Origin: Bacteroidia bacterium
Lineage (GTDB): Bacteria > Bacteroidota > Bacteroidia > Cytophagales > JAAEPT01
Direction of reading: 5' to 3'
Assembly: GCA_030431525.1 (NCBI GenBank)
Contig: JAUIJC010000038.1
Span: 1-37,718 of the forward strand
DNA length: 37,718 bases
The notes under the pieces were generated by a model, which was given only the letters and a program-made list of their open reading frames with translations, was not told the origin of the DNA and did no database searches. The position numbers and the translations under genes are program-made. This document shows, piece after piece, positions 1 to 8,734 of the stretch (positions are counted from its first letter, which is position 1; the number at the start of each line of letters is the position of its first letter).

Positions 1-6
1 AATGAG

Positions 7-72
7 TCCATTTTCCTGTCCGTTTGATTATTTACTTATATGACGCTGGACAGGGAAATGGATTTTTCTTTT
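7..72 (+). terminator. Long inverted repeat followed by a T-rich tract at the window edge
   Basis: A 15-base arm at 7-21 (TCCATTTTCCTGTCC) pairs with 48-62 with a single G-T wobble, and the right arm is followed by a T-rich stretch at 63-73. The 26-base loop is long for an intrinsic terminator, so this may end a gene left of the window or be one arm pair of an intergenic repeat. The sequence shows the pairing; the role is inferred. Confidence 0.4.
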
Positions 73-124
73 TGAAAAAAAGTTTTGAACACGAGTGGTA
101 TGAAACCCGACGCTATGGATACAG

Positions 125-227
125 CACATGCGAACCACAGACGGTCAATAGCGGTAGGTTTTATACCTACCGACCATGTGAGTTACCCTTAAAGCAACAG
201 CATTGAGGCGGACCTGCTTATCCGCCC
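125..227. repeat. Nested palindromic intergenic element (REP-like)
   Basis: Several stems lie close together. CGGTAGGT at 152-159 pairs with 165-172, GGTC at 143-146 can pair with GACC just outside it, and CACATG at 125-130 pairs with CATGTG at 175-180. A further stem GGCGGA (207-212)/TCCGCC (221-226) follows. The last one is the reverse complement of the GGGCGGA...GGTCCGC hairpin near 11704-11726, so it looks like an opposite-orientation copy of the same short repeat. There is no convincing gene in 1-268; a 60-codon open frame at 24-206 runs through these palindromes and is not credible. Confidence 0.5.
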
Positions 228-268
228 ACAGGTATCGGGCAGTGGCCAAGACTTTTATCACAACATCT

Positions 269-907
269 ATGATTTCATCCAATAAAAGCGTTTACAGCAT
301 TGATTCCCTCAGGGAAACCCTGATCAAATTAGCCACGCTGAACATCATCCTTTGCGATGAAGACTGGCTACGATATCACCGTTTCACCAAGGGATGGGAC
401 GAGCATGTTGACTTGGCGAAAATCGACAATGGCTCTGGGGACAACCTGCTTATTTTCTTCACAGACAAGGGCTGTCTCATCAAGGGTTTTGCCCATGAAT
501 CCGAGGTGAGCCCTTATGCACAAGGCGAATTCAAGCTTTGGGACGGCATGTACCATGGGCTCCCCTCCCATTTTGAGGAGTTATTAGATGATGAATCCAT
601 CGAAAAAGATGATGTCACCTTCTGCCTCTGGAGAACCTTTGAAGACGGTAGATGGAACAAGGGAGACATCAAATTTGAGCATGGCGAAGATGACGGCTCA
701 GGATTTCTGTTGGAGACAATTTTCAGCAATGCCACAAGCTTCGGCGAATGGGCTACCGATTACTTTGAAATGGAAATCCCAAAACAACACATCTCAAGCA
801 TCTATAATGATGAACCCATCACCGATGAATTGATTTTGGGAATCAATGCCTCATGCGATTTGGAGGCGGTCAAGGAAGAACTAAAAGAGCTTGGGGTGAT
901 ACGCTGA
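269..907 (+). CDS. Conserved-looking hypothetical protein, cytosolic, 212 aa
   Basis: I do not recognise the family. The ATG at 269 (MISSNKSVYSIDSL) is preferred over an upstream in-frame TTG at 203 because the extra residues would be encoded by the palindromic repeat. The protein is strongly acidic and rich in W, F, D and E, with no signal peptide or membrane segment. Segments such as FTKGWDEHVDLAKIDNGSGD and LWRTFEDGRWNKGDIKFEHG give an alternating beta-strand look; the C-terminus (residues ~175-212) is helical and charged. The size and acidity resemble small cytosolic proteins often found singly in Bacteroidota, some of which are immunity proteins, but no toxin gene is adjacent. It stands alone, convergent with the next gene, and is followed by a bidirectional terminator. 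Confidence 0.75.
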   Translation: MISSNKSVYSIDSLRETLIKLATLNIILCDEDWLRYHRFTKGWDEHVDLAKIDNGSGDNLLIFFTDKGCLIKGFAHESEVSPYAQGEFKLWDGMYHGLPSHFEELLDDESIEKDDVTFCLWRTFEDGRWNKGDIKFEHGEDDGSGFLLETIFSNATSFGEWATDYFEMEIPKQHISSIYNDEPITDELILGINASCDLEAVKEELKELGVIR

Positions 908-912
908 AACAC

Positions 913-944
913 AAAAAAAGCCGATCTAACGACCGGCTTTTTTC
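913..944. terminator. Bidirectional intrinsic terminator
   Basis: AGCCG (919-923) pairs with CGGCT (934-938) and is flanked by an A-run on the left and a T-run on the right. It can end both the plus-strand gene finishing at 907 and the minus-strand gene finishing at 976. Confidence 0.8.
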
Positions 945-975
945 ACAACTATTAATCACTAAATATTATTACAAA

Positions 976-2568
976 TCAATGAATCATCACCTTATAATTT
1001 TTTGTCTGTCCTTGGATTTGCACCTCCAACAAATACATCCCTTCAGGCAAATCTAATTGATAGGAATTGCCAGACATTTTACCCAAATCATACAACAGCT
1101 CACCTTGCATATTTAACAAGCTTATTTTTTCAGCATTTTCACTTCCTAAATCAACATTAAAATGTCCATTACTTGGGTTAGGGTAAACGCTAATTCCTCC
1201 GAATAAACGGTCTTGGATGGAAGTCAACGTAACATTGACACATTCGGATTTGGCGACGCAACCGTTTTCAGTCAATTCTACGGCATAAGTCCCCGAACCA
1301 CTTGGAACAAACGATTGGTTTGTTTCGCCCTCAATCGCACTGTCGTCATTACAATCAACCCACTGATAGCTTGCTTCTGTATTATTTGCCGTCAGTGTTC
1401 CTCCCAAATTTTCAATGGTAATGTCAGAAACGGAATTGATGGTCAAGTCCAAGGTTACGACCGAATCACAACCATTCGCATTCGTCAACGTGAAGGTCGG
1501 CGAAGTGGTGGAAGCTGTGTAGGTCATGCCGTCGATCCATTCATAACTCCCGCAAGCCGTCACCACGTCCGTACCAGAAGTCGCATTGTTGATCGTCAAA
1601 TTCAAGGTCACAATGGAATCACAGCCGTTTTGTGCCCCTCCATAAAGGATGAAATTGGCGGTATTGTTTGAAGCGGTGTACACCTGACCATCTTCCCAAG
1701 TGTAGCTTTCACAAGCGGTGACAACATCCACGCCCTGTGCTGGAGTACACGCACAATCAGTGCTGTAACGGACGTTATTTGCGTTCACAAAATTCTCCCC
1801 CACCCAATTATCTTGGCTCCATTGCGCATCATCGACCTGAATACAAGAAAGGGCAGGCAACTTTGTCAAGTTCAGTTGTTGGAGGTTTTGATTAGCGCCA
1901 TTCGCCAAATTCAATGTTGCCAACTGGTTACAGGTTTTCATTTTTAGCGTACCCAGATTACTCAAAGCGCTCAAATCCAAGGAAGTTATATCACTTGTTT
2001 CCGAAATCTCCAGATAACGCAAAACCGTGTTATTACTCAATTCAACAGGACTTCCCTGTGCTGTGAAAATTAGGGTATCAAGCAATGGAAAAGGAGTCAG
2101 ATCAGTAATTCCCGTTCCTCTTCCGGCATCAAAATACCGTAGCGAAGGAAGGTTGTAAACAGAGTGCTGAAAGTTCGATAATTGGGAATCTTGGACATCT
2201 AAACGCTCCAAACTTGGCAAATCTAAATGAGCCGAAGTTACCCAAGAACTCCAAACATTCAATACCGCCAAATTCTGTTGGTCCAACATTAAAGGCAAAT
2301 CTAAATTCACACCAACAATCGTCAGCTCCTCCAAACCCTCAAACGCTTCAATCCCTGTCAAATCTCGAATTTCATTCTCAAACGAATACACATCCAACAC
2401 TCTCACCTCTTGAACATTTGCACGCGCCACCTCTCCGTCTTGCACATCATCAAAACCCATGTTGATCAAATATTGCTCAAATGCTTGATCAGGAACCCAA
2501 ACAAATTCTTGCGCCTTACATACAAAAGACATGCATACAGCAAACAACAATACAGTAAATTTTTTCAT
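976..2568 (-). CDS. Secreted leucine-rich repeat protein with T9SS sorting domain
   Basis: Predicted 530-aa exported surface protein. The start is placed at MKKFTVLLFAVCMSFVCKAQ, a clear signal peptide, rather than eight codons upstream. Residues ~60-250 carry irregular leucine-rich units (for example LPSLERLDVQDSQLSNF and LSNLGTLKMKTCNQLATLNL). Two ~50-residue repeats follow (~285-390), each with a TAC-SY-W-DG core and ending GCDSxVTLxLTIN, a module common in Bacteroidota adhesins. An Ig-like SYQW segment comes next. The last ~75 residues (from VYPNPSNGHFNV to NYKVMIH) are a type A T9SS C-terminal domain. The role is probably binding to a polymer or a partner cell; the ligand cannot be inferred. 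The gene is convergent with the gene ending at 907, and its 5' flank is shared with the protease remnant. Confidence 0.9.
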   Translation of the reverse strand: MKKFTVLLFAVCMSFVCKAQEFVWVPDQAFEQYLINMGFDDVQDGEVARANVQEVRVLDVYSFENEIRDLTGIEAFEGLEELTIVGVNLDLPLMLDQQNLAVLNVWSSWVTSAHLDLPSLERLDVQDSQLSNFQHSVYNLPSLRYFDAGRGTGITDLTPFPLLDTLIFTAQGSPVELSNNTVLRYLEISETSDITSLDLSALSNLGTLKMKTCNQLATLNLANGANQNLQQLNLTKLPALSCIQVDDAQWSQDNWVGENFVNANNVRYSTDCACTPAQGVDVVTACESYTWEDGQVYTASNNTANFILYGGAQNGCDSIVTLNLTINNATSGTDVVTACGSYEWIDGMTYTASTTSPTFTLTNANGCDSVVTLDLTINSVSDITIENLGGTLTANNTEASYQWVDCNDDSAIEGETNQSFVPSGSGTYAVELTENGCVAKSECVNVTLTSIQDRLFGGISVYPNPSNGHFNVDLGSENAEKISLLNMQGELLYDLGKMSGNSYQLDLPEGMYLLEVQIQGQTKNYKVMIH

Positions 2569-2592
2569 AAAATCTCTCTTAACGTAACACAC

Positions 2593-2824
2593 AAACCATT
2601 TAATATTGAATGCATAAATACTTTAAAAAAGTAACCCATACCACCCCAATAAAACCCAATTTTATTACACGTTTAAACACTTATAAAAGAAAGAATTTCA
2701 TCTTACTACCAGCAATTAATCACCACAATAAATAAACACAACACACTGACTTATAACAAAAAACAACAACAACTAAACAAATCAAACAACCATGTTTAAC
2801 CACATATACTTCTCTCCATAAAAC
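2593..2824. promoter_or_regulatory. AT-rich divergent intergenic region with a GTTTAAACAC motif
   Basis: This region separates the minus-strand leucine-rich gene from the plus-strand protease remnant. It is very A-rich on the plus strand. GTTTAAACACTTATA at 2671-2685 contains an 8-base palindrome and recurs as GTTTAAACACGTATA at 3301-3315 and, degenerated, as GTTTAACCACATATA at 2794-2808. The motif could be an operator or core promoter shared by these secreted-protein loci; that is inference from recurrence. Confidence 0.4.
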
Positions 2825-3034
2825 ATGGAATCATATCCACTTATGCTTTTCACTGTTGACATTGGCATTATGCCCTCATATTTATTCGCACAGCAACAGG
2901 TGCATGACATGAGTGCACAGTCAGCCGACATTTATGCCTTGGACTCAGAGATGAGCGAATTGAGTAAAGGCATCTGCTTCATCCAAATTAGGATGAATGA
3001 AGGAGTCGCCACCTGAAAGTTGGTAGTGGAATAA
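2825..3034 (+). pseudogene. Remnant of a T9SS-exported protease gene: signal peptide joined to C-terminal tail, with a nonsense codon
   Basis: The first ~30 codons match the start of the 3410 metalloprotease gene: PSYLFAQQQVHDM lines up with PSLLFAQEQGQDL, mostly at codon level. From ~2935 the frame matches the last ~30 codons of the protease genes: KGICFIQIRMNEG lines up with KGIYFIQIRVNEG. At 3014-3016 a TGA replaces the arginine codon of the conserved RKLVVE tail (CGA in the subtilase gene), yet AAG-TTG-GTA-GTG-GAA-TAA still follows in frame to 3034. Everything between, some 1.6 kb or more of coding DNA in a full-length relative, is missing. The downstream hairpin matches the one after the 8735 gene. 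It is best read as a third tandem protease gene that lost its middle by deletion. A short secreted peptide is possible but unlikely. Confidence 0.8.
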
Positions 3035-3051
3035 GCTCATTGCGCTTAAGG

Positions 3052-3090
3052 AAAAAGGGCTGTGTCAAAAAATTGATACAGCCCTTTTTT
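3052..3090 (+). terminator. Intrinsic terminator after the protease remnant
   Basis: A 17-base stem, AAAAAGGGCTGTGTCAA (3052-3068) with TTGATACAGCCCTTTTT (3073-3089), has a 4-base loop and a T-run. The GGCTGTGTCAA/TTGATACAGCC core is the same as in the hairpin after 11404, including the same G-T wobble position. Confidence 0.85.
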
Positions 3091-3409
3091 ACGAATCACC
3101 GCTTCCACCAAAGCACTAAAAGCAAAAGTTATCACATCATTATTCAAAAAAACTACAAAGGTTTAAAATCAAAAAACCATAAATAAATCATGTAACAACA
3201 CTATCGCCAACACAACATAAATACCAACAAAACCATTCTTAAAAAGCAAACAACAGCAACAACTAAACGAAATTACCAGAATAAAAAAATCACAACACAT
3301 GTTTAAACACGTATATTTTTACACATAACGGCATGAATTTAAATAGCCTTTTAGTGTTACCATTCACCAAGCTGAATTATAGTTTATTCAAGACACTAAA
3401 AAGCTTAAT
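3091..3409. promoter_or_regulatory. Long A-rich leader upstream of the metalloprotease gene
   Basis: No gene is visible in these ~320 bases. The plus strand is depleted in G. It shares with the region upstream of the remnant an ACAACTAAAC tract (near 3260 and 2769) and a CATGTTTAA-CAC-TATA motif (3299-3315 and 2791-2808). TATATTTTT at 3312-3320 loosely resembles the Bacteroidetes TAnnTTTG box but lacks the G, so no start site can be assigned. Confidence 0.35.
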
Positions 3410-6400
3410 ATGAAGACATTACTACTATTATGCTATATTTTAATCCCCTCACTTTTATTCGCTCAGGAACAAGGGCAAGACCTTAAAAAATTGACAAACG
3501 GATTCCCCCAAGAGTCCCTTGTACTTCTGCCCACCAGTTCCAGCGATGTTGCTTTTGAGGTGAAGCAAACCAAGGGCGCTCTTCCCGCTTCGCTCCAAGA
3601 AAAATATCCTGAAATACACTCTTATGAGGGCATAAGTGCAGACGGCACATTGAACGCTGTCTTCACCATCACTCCATCAAAAGTATTCGGCCATATCATC
3701 GAAGCGGACGGCATCGTCCGTTTTGATGCGGACTTCACGGACACTCTCTATGAGTTTCACACTGAAAAGGAGACGTTTAAGTCCATTGACAATTATTGTG
3801 ACCATGCCGACCACCAATATGAGGACCACCTCCCTCCTTCTGCCGAAGCTTGGAACATGAGGATTGCCGACAGCGCAGAAGAGGATGTTGAGGAATCTGC
3901 GACTCCCTCTGGCTCCAGCGGTGAAAAGCTTATCACTTTTATAGTTGCCGTCTCTTATTCTGGTGCCGAGGCCGAACGCGCCGGTGTGACCACTAAAGCC
4001 GAGGCCATGGCGGTAATCAACAGCAACATCACGGCCATTAACAAAGCCTTCCGAAACGAACTACAAATCCAGTTTGTCGTCCACCCCAACAACGACCAAA
4101 TCATCTTTTTCGACTCCTCAACAGACCCCTTCGGACTGGGTGGAACAAACACGATGTTGGGCACCCACAACGACTTCCTGAAAACCGCACTTGGCGAGGA
4201 CACCTATGACCTTGGCATTTTGTTGCACCCCGGCGAAGGACTCGGCTGGGCAGGTGGAAGACTGTGCGCTGGCTCCAAAGGACGATGTGCGACAACAAAC
4301 AACGTTGGGCTCCACCGCCATGAGGTGGGCCACATGCTCAGCGGTGCGCATATGTATAGCCGTGACGCCTCCAACGGTATTTCCGCATTGGGAAAAACCA
4401 TGGTAGGAGCCAACTGGTCAGTCGTGCATCCCTACAACTATGACCGCATGCGCGATGTCATTCTGACCCAGCACGCCAACACGGGTTGTGGAGTGGAGAC
4501 GGCAACAGGAAACACCCCTCCTGTGCTCACTTTGGACATTCCAGAAACCATAGCCATTCCTGCCAACACGCCATACGTACTGAGCGGACACGCCACGGAC
4601 ATCGACGGCGATACCTTGACCTATTCGTGGTATCACATGCAAGCAGGAGAAGACGACACAAACAACCTCCTTTTTGCCCATGAACGCCCTTCGGAAACGG
4701 GTAATGTGAGGTACGTTCCCAGCCTCTCTTCCTTGCAAGACAACATCAAGGACCCCTATTCCAAACTGGCCACGGTGAACCGGAAAATCATTGCACGATT
4801 GGTCGTGCGTGACAACCAAAAACCTGTCGGAAGCTATGTGTACAAGGAAATCCAAATGACGACCGACTCCAGCGCTGGTCCTTTCGTGGTCACCTACCCG
4901 AACCAAAAGGAGCTTTTCAGCGGGAACAGCGACATCACCGTCACTTGGGACGTGGCGAACACCGACAACACCATTATCAATGCAAGCAAGGTGGACATCC
5001 TTTTATCTACTGATGGAGGCACTACTTTTTCCACCTTGCTGGCCAACACCCCCAACGACGGGAGTCAAGCAGTCACCCTTCCGAACACGCCAAGCGATTC
5101 CTGCCGAATCAAAGTACAGGCAACTGGAAACGTCTTTTATGACTTCAGTGATGAGCATTTCGAAATCATTGACCAAAGCATTTCCGAATTCCGGTTCCTA
5201 ATGGCGGATTCCGTCCAGTCCGTTTACACCGAAACAAGCTGTTCATTCCCCTTCGGGATGTACTATTTGGGAGGCTACAACAAGACCATTGATGCGAGTA
5301 TCACCGGATTGCCATCAGGGGTCAGCCATACCTTCCCAGCACAGTTCACTGGAGAGGTAAAAGGTGACTTGACACTCTCTGGAATAGGGTCTTTGGCTTT
5401 GGGCCGATACCCCTTCACCATCCAACTGCAGGAACAGGGCTCGGCTGAAATCCATGAATACCAACTCGTATTAGTGAAACGCGATGTGGGTCAAGGCATC
5501 ACTGGGGGCGCGCTGAACCTACAAGAATATGACGCCCACATGACCGCTGACTGGACTGGATTAAACACAGCCGAGTTCACCGTGTCAGCTTGGATAAAGC
5601 CCGACCAAACAACAACTCGTGCAGGCATCATCAATCTGGACAACAACTTTGTGTTGTTGATTGACAACGGACAGCTCAGGTATGCCCACCCAAGTACCAA
5701 TTCCCAAAACTGGAAAACGGTTGATGGTGGAATGGTTAAAGAAGGCGAGTGGAACCACGTGGCGGTTGTAGTTCGTCAAGCCTATGAGGAGCTGTACGTC
5801 AACGGCCAATACGCACGTAGCCAGTACAGCGACCAAAACCCTTTGACCCCGCTTAAGGGAACGTTGGAATTAGGAACGTTTAAGGATAAATGGTACTGGA
5901 AATACACAGGCCTCATTGACGAGGTGCGCATCTACAACGAAGCGAGGTCTGCCGAGCAAATCTGGCAGGAAATCCACCAGACCTCTACCGCCGACGAGCC
6001 AAGCTTGATTGTTTACTACCAATTCAACGAACCTCAGGGGGAACAGCCGTTAGATGTGCGAAGCCGATTTAGAGGAAACCTCATTGATGGGGCTTTTGTG
6101 GAAACCAGTTCCTCCATCCCAACGGCATCCACCACCTACATCAGCCAGCCACAAAGCGACCAGCTCATGGACTTTGGCCCTGCCAATGTCACCATGGAGC
6201 TAAACGCCTTTGACGATTCCCGCACCGTGGCCGTCCACAAATTTGACATCAGCCCAAATACCATGGAAGGCATTTCGCCGACAGCGAACACTTTCCAAGA
6301 GTATTGGGAAATCAACGACTACCCTGATGAGCCCATCTTGGACATCAAAAAACTTGGATTCAAACTCAGCACCGACATCACCACCGAACAGGCCAACAAA

Positions 6401-8611
6401 TTTGTAAACTACAACCTGTATCATCGTGGCCAGACCTCGGATTCCATTTGGACAAAAATTGGAACCGCCTCCAGCGCTGATGCCACGAATGACTTGGTGG
6501 CTTTTGATAATGTCAGCCATACTGGGCAGTTCATCATCGTGGAGGAAACCGCCCCCGTGTTGGGATACGTTCTCATTAAGGATGATTTCGACTGCTTGCC
6601 TGTCCAAAACCAATTGACGGGCTCGACCCTCCAATATGAGCTGGCGGGCTCCAACCTCACTGGCGACCTCACGGTAACTCACAGCAATCCGCTGTTCTCC
6701 TTCTCCCTCACCGAAAACGGAACCTACGAACAACAGCTTACGATTTCCCCACAATCCGAAGTGGTGACAAGAAAGACCTTGTTCATCCGTCTGAATTCTC
6801 CCGATTCTGGTGAGCTACAGGACACCATCACCCTAAGTAGCGCTGGCGCAGACACTGTCCAAATTTTCCTCAAGGCTGAAGTCTTGCGTGAAGCCTCCTG
6901 TAATGCGAACGCCTTTGAGTTCGACGGCTCAGGACAAAAAATCAATATTGAAGACTTGGACTTTGCACCAACCGCCTTCACCGTTGAATTCTGGCTGAAG
7001 CCATATTCCTACGGGAATTACAACCAGATGATAGGCAACAAATGGGGGGAATTCCTATTCCATTTGGACGACGACGGAGCAATCGCTGTAGGCGTGGACG
7101 TGGCCACGCGCTTTTACACGCCTGACAACTTCGTGACTTTGAACCAATGGATGCACGTGGCCTATACCTTCGACAACGGAACGGCCAACTTGTACTTTGA
7201 CGGTCAACTCTATGACACTAAAACAGGCGTAACTATGCCTGAAACTTGGAACTCAAACTTCACCATCGGCACCTCCTCAACATCCAATGCCATGGACGGC
7301 CAAATGGATGAGTTCAGGATTTGGCGCAAAGCACGGACGCAGGCTGAAATCCAAAAGTACATGGGTGAAATCTACCCGCTGAACAATGCCTGTTCGGACT
7401 CCTTGATGGTCTATTACCAGTTCGAAGAAATGACCAATGGCTATGTGGAAAACATCGCTGACCCAAAATTCCAAGGTAGGCTGAACACTACCGTCAATGT
7501 CATTCCATCCACGGTTTCAGTGATATGCGATTCCAACCAAAACCCAACGGTTTCAATCACCACGGACAAAACCGACTACACGATTGGTGATGAGGTCACT
7601 ATTCAGTGGACGGCAAACGACCCCGATGGAACAATCGCTTCCATTGATGTTACCGTGAACGGAACCACCATAGCCACCTCAGGTAATTCTGCTATTTGGA
7701 CTTCTGATACCACTGGCTCAATTGTCATTGCCATCACCGTCACGGATGACAAAGGCGCTACAGCCACCAATCAGACGACAATCAACATCCTTCCAAACCA
7801 AGACCCGATGGTAGCCATCTCCACTGATAAAACCGACTATTCCTTTGGAGAAAACGTCGCCATCAACTGGACCGCGAGCGATTCGGATGGGGCTATCACT
7901 TCCATTGAGATTCAAGTGGACGGTACAACCATTGCCACCTCGGGAAGCGCCACCAGTTGGACGCCCATCAAAACGGGGACAATCATTGTTTCCATCACCG
8001 CCACCGATGACAAGGGTGCTACCGCTTCCCAGCAAAGCTCAATTACGGTGACTGAAGATGCCACAAGCCTGAACGCCGACCAGAGCGACAACGGCACGAT
8101 TTCTTTCTCGGTGACAGGCACGGACCCATCGAATATTTTCTCCATTCAATACTTCATCAAAAATGCTGATGGAGACATCATCGACAGCAAGCGAGTTTTC
8201 AGCCCGAATGACTTGAATTACGACTGGTTCATCAACCACACAGGCAATGTCAGTGTGGAAGCGGTTATCACATTCAACAACTTCAACACCAGCAACACCG
8301 ATGCGCTAAGCATGGCTGTCCAGCGCCCATTGGGCATCGGGGATGAATTGCTCACCACCTTGGACTTTAGCCTGTTCCCGAACCCTGCTTCCGAACAACT
8401 GCATATTCAATACACCTTGGACCGAAATGCCGAAGTGGCCATTGAAGTGTTCAGCATGGACGGCATCAAGGTGAACACCCTAAACAAAGGCTCGCAAAGC
8501 ATCGGCTCCCATACCTTGGACGCAAACATCATGGACTTGAAAAAAGGCATCTATTTCATCCAAATCAGAGTGAACGAAGGCTTTGCCGTTCGCAAGCTCG
8601 TGGTGGAATAA
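3410..8611 (+). CDS. Giant secreted zinc metalloprotease (reprolysin-like) with LamG, Ig-like and T9SS domains
   Basis: A 1733-aa exported protein. The signal peptide (residues 1-18, ending LLFAQ) is followed by a prodomain-like region to ~160 and a metalloprotease domain at ~165-375. The zinc site is HEVGHMLSGAH at 304-314: H304, E305, H308 and H314 fit the zincin pattern HExxHxxGxxH, except that the usual glycine is shifted one place (S311, G312). GKTMVG downstream is the likely Met-turn. Then come Ig/PKD-like modules (~365-590), a LamG domain (~696-850), a second LamG (~1165-1310), two near-identical Ig-like repeats beginning NQNPTVSITTDKTDY and NQDPMVAISTDKTDY (~1378 and ~1464), and a T9SS type A domain from FPNPASEQLH (~1653) to KLVVE. 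It probably degrades extracellular protein while anchored or released at the surface. The final ~350 residues are shared with the next gene. Confidence 0.93.
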   Translation: MKTLLLLCYILIPSLLFAQEQGQDLKKLTNGFPQESLVLLPTSSSDVAFEVKQTKGALPASLQEKYPEIHSYEGISADGTLNAVFTITPSKVFGHIIEADGIVRFDADFTDTLYEFHTEKETFKSIDNYCDHADHQYEDHLPPSAEAWNMRIADSAEEDVEESATPSGSSGEKLITFIVAVSYSGAEAERAGVTTKAEAMAVINSNITAINKAFRNELQIQFVVHPNNDQIIFFDSSTDPFGLGGTNTMLGTHNDFLKTALGEDTYDLGILLHPGEGLGWAGGRLCAGSKGRCATTNNVGLHRHEVGHMLSGAHMYSRDASNGISALGKTMVGANWSVVHPYNYDRMRDVILTQHANTGCGVETATGNTPPVLTLDIPETIAIPANTPYVLSGHATDIDGDTLTYSWYHMQAGEDDTNNLLFAHERPSETGNVRYVPSLSSLQDNIKDPYSKLATVNRKIIARLVVRDNQKPVGSYVYKEIQMTTDSSAGPFVVTYPNQKELFSGNSDITVTWDVANTDNTIINASKVDILLSTDGGTTFSTLLANTPNDGSQAVTLPNTPSDSCRIKVQATGNVFYDFSDEHFEIIDQSISEFRFLMADSVQSVYTETSCSFPFGMYYLGGYNKTIDASITGLPSGVSHTFPAQFTGEVKGDLTLSGIGSLALGRYPFTIQLQEQGSAEIHEYQLVLVKRDVGQGITGGALNLQEYDAHMTADWTGLNTAEFTVSAWIKPDQTTTRAGIINLDNNFVLLIDNGQLRYAHPSTNSQNWKTVDGGMVKEGEWNHVAVVVRQAYEELYVNGQYARSQYSDQNPLTPLKGTLELGTFKDKWYWKYTGLIDEVRIYNEARSAEQIWQEIHQTSTADEPSLIVYYQFNEPQGEQPLDVRSRFRGNLIDGAFVETSSSIPTASTTYISQPQSDQLMDFGPANVTMELNAFDDSRTVAVHKFDISPNTMEGISPTANTFQEYWEINDYPDEPILDIKKLGFKLSTDITTEQANKFVNYNLYHRGQTSDSIWTKIGTASSADATNDLVAFDNVSHTGQFIIVEETAPVLGYVLIKDDFDCLPVQNQLTGSTLQYELAGSNLTGDLTVTHSNPLFSFSLTENGTYEQQLTISPQSEVVTRKTLFIRLNSPDSGELQDTITLSSAGADTVQIFLKAEVLREASCNANAFEFDGSGQKINIEDLDFAPTAFTVEFWLKPYSYGNYNQMIGNKWGEFLFHLDDDGAIAVGVDVATRFYTPDNFVTLNQWMHVAYTFDNGTANLYFDGQLYDTKTGVTMPETWNSNFTIGTSSTSNAMDGQMDEFRIWRKARTQAEIQKYMGEIYPLNNACSDSLMVYYQFEEMTNGYVENIADPKFQGRLNTTVNVIPSTVSVICDSNQNPTVSITTDKTDYTIGDEVTIQWTANDPDGTIASIDVTVNGTTIATSGNSAIWTSDTTGSIVIAITVTDDKGATATNQTTINILPNQDPMVAISTDKTDYSFGENVAINWTASDSDGAITSIEIQVDGTTIATSGSATSWTPIKTGTIIVSITATDDKGATASQQSSITVTEDATSLNADQSDNGTISFSVTGTDPSNIFSIQYFIKNADGDIIDSKRVFSPNDLNYDWFINHTGNVSVEAVITFNNFNTSNTDALSMAVQRPLGIGDELLTTLDFSLFPNPASEQLHIQYTLDRNAEVAIEVFSMDGIKVNTLNKGSQSIGSHTLDANIMDLKKGIYFIQIRVNEGFAVRKLVVE

Positions 8612-8631
8612 ACCCAACAAGGCACCGACAT

Positions 8632-8664
8632 AAAAGGCAGTCATCATTGAACGACTGCCTTTTT
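8632..8664 (+). terminator. Intrinsic terminator between the two protease genes
   Basis: AAAAGGCAGTC (8632-8642) pairs perfectly with GACTGCCTTTT (8653-8663) around a 10-base loop and runs into Ts. The two protease genes are therefore probably transcribed separately even though only 123 bases separate them. Confidence 0.85.
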
Positions 8665-8734
8665 CATGCCTTTGAAAACCACATTAATTCCCTTCTCACT
8701 AAACCAATCAGTAACCTGTCTTTTAGACCCTTTT

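Noticed and set aside
24-206. 60-codon plus-strand open frame at the left edge
   Set aside because: It runs through nested palindromes and has no signal, domain or coding character.
6200-6754. 184-codon minus-strand frame inside the metalloprotease gene, and similar ones at 4418-4906, 7718-8035 and 10358-10828
   Set aside because: These are antisense shadows of clear T9SS protease genes; they lack start context and motifs.
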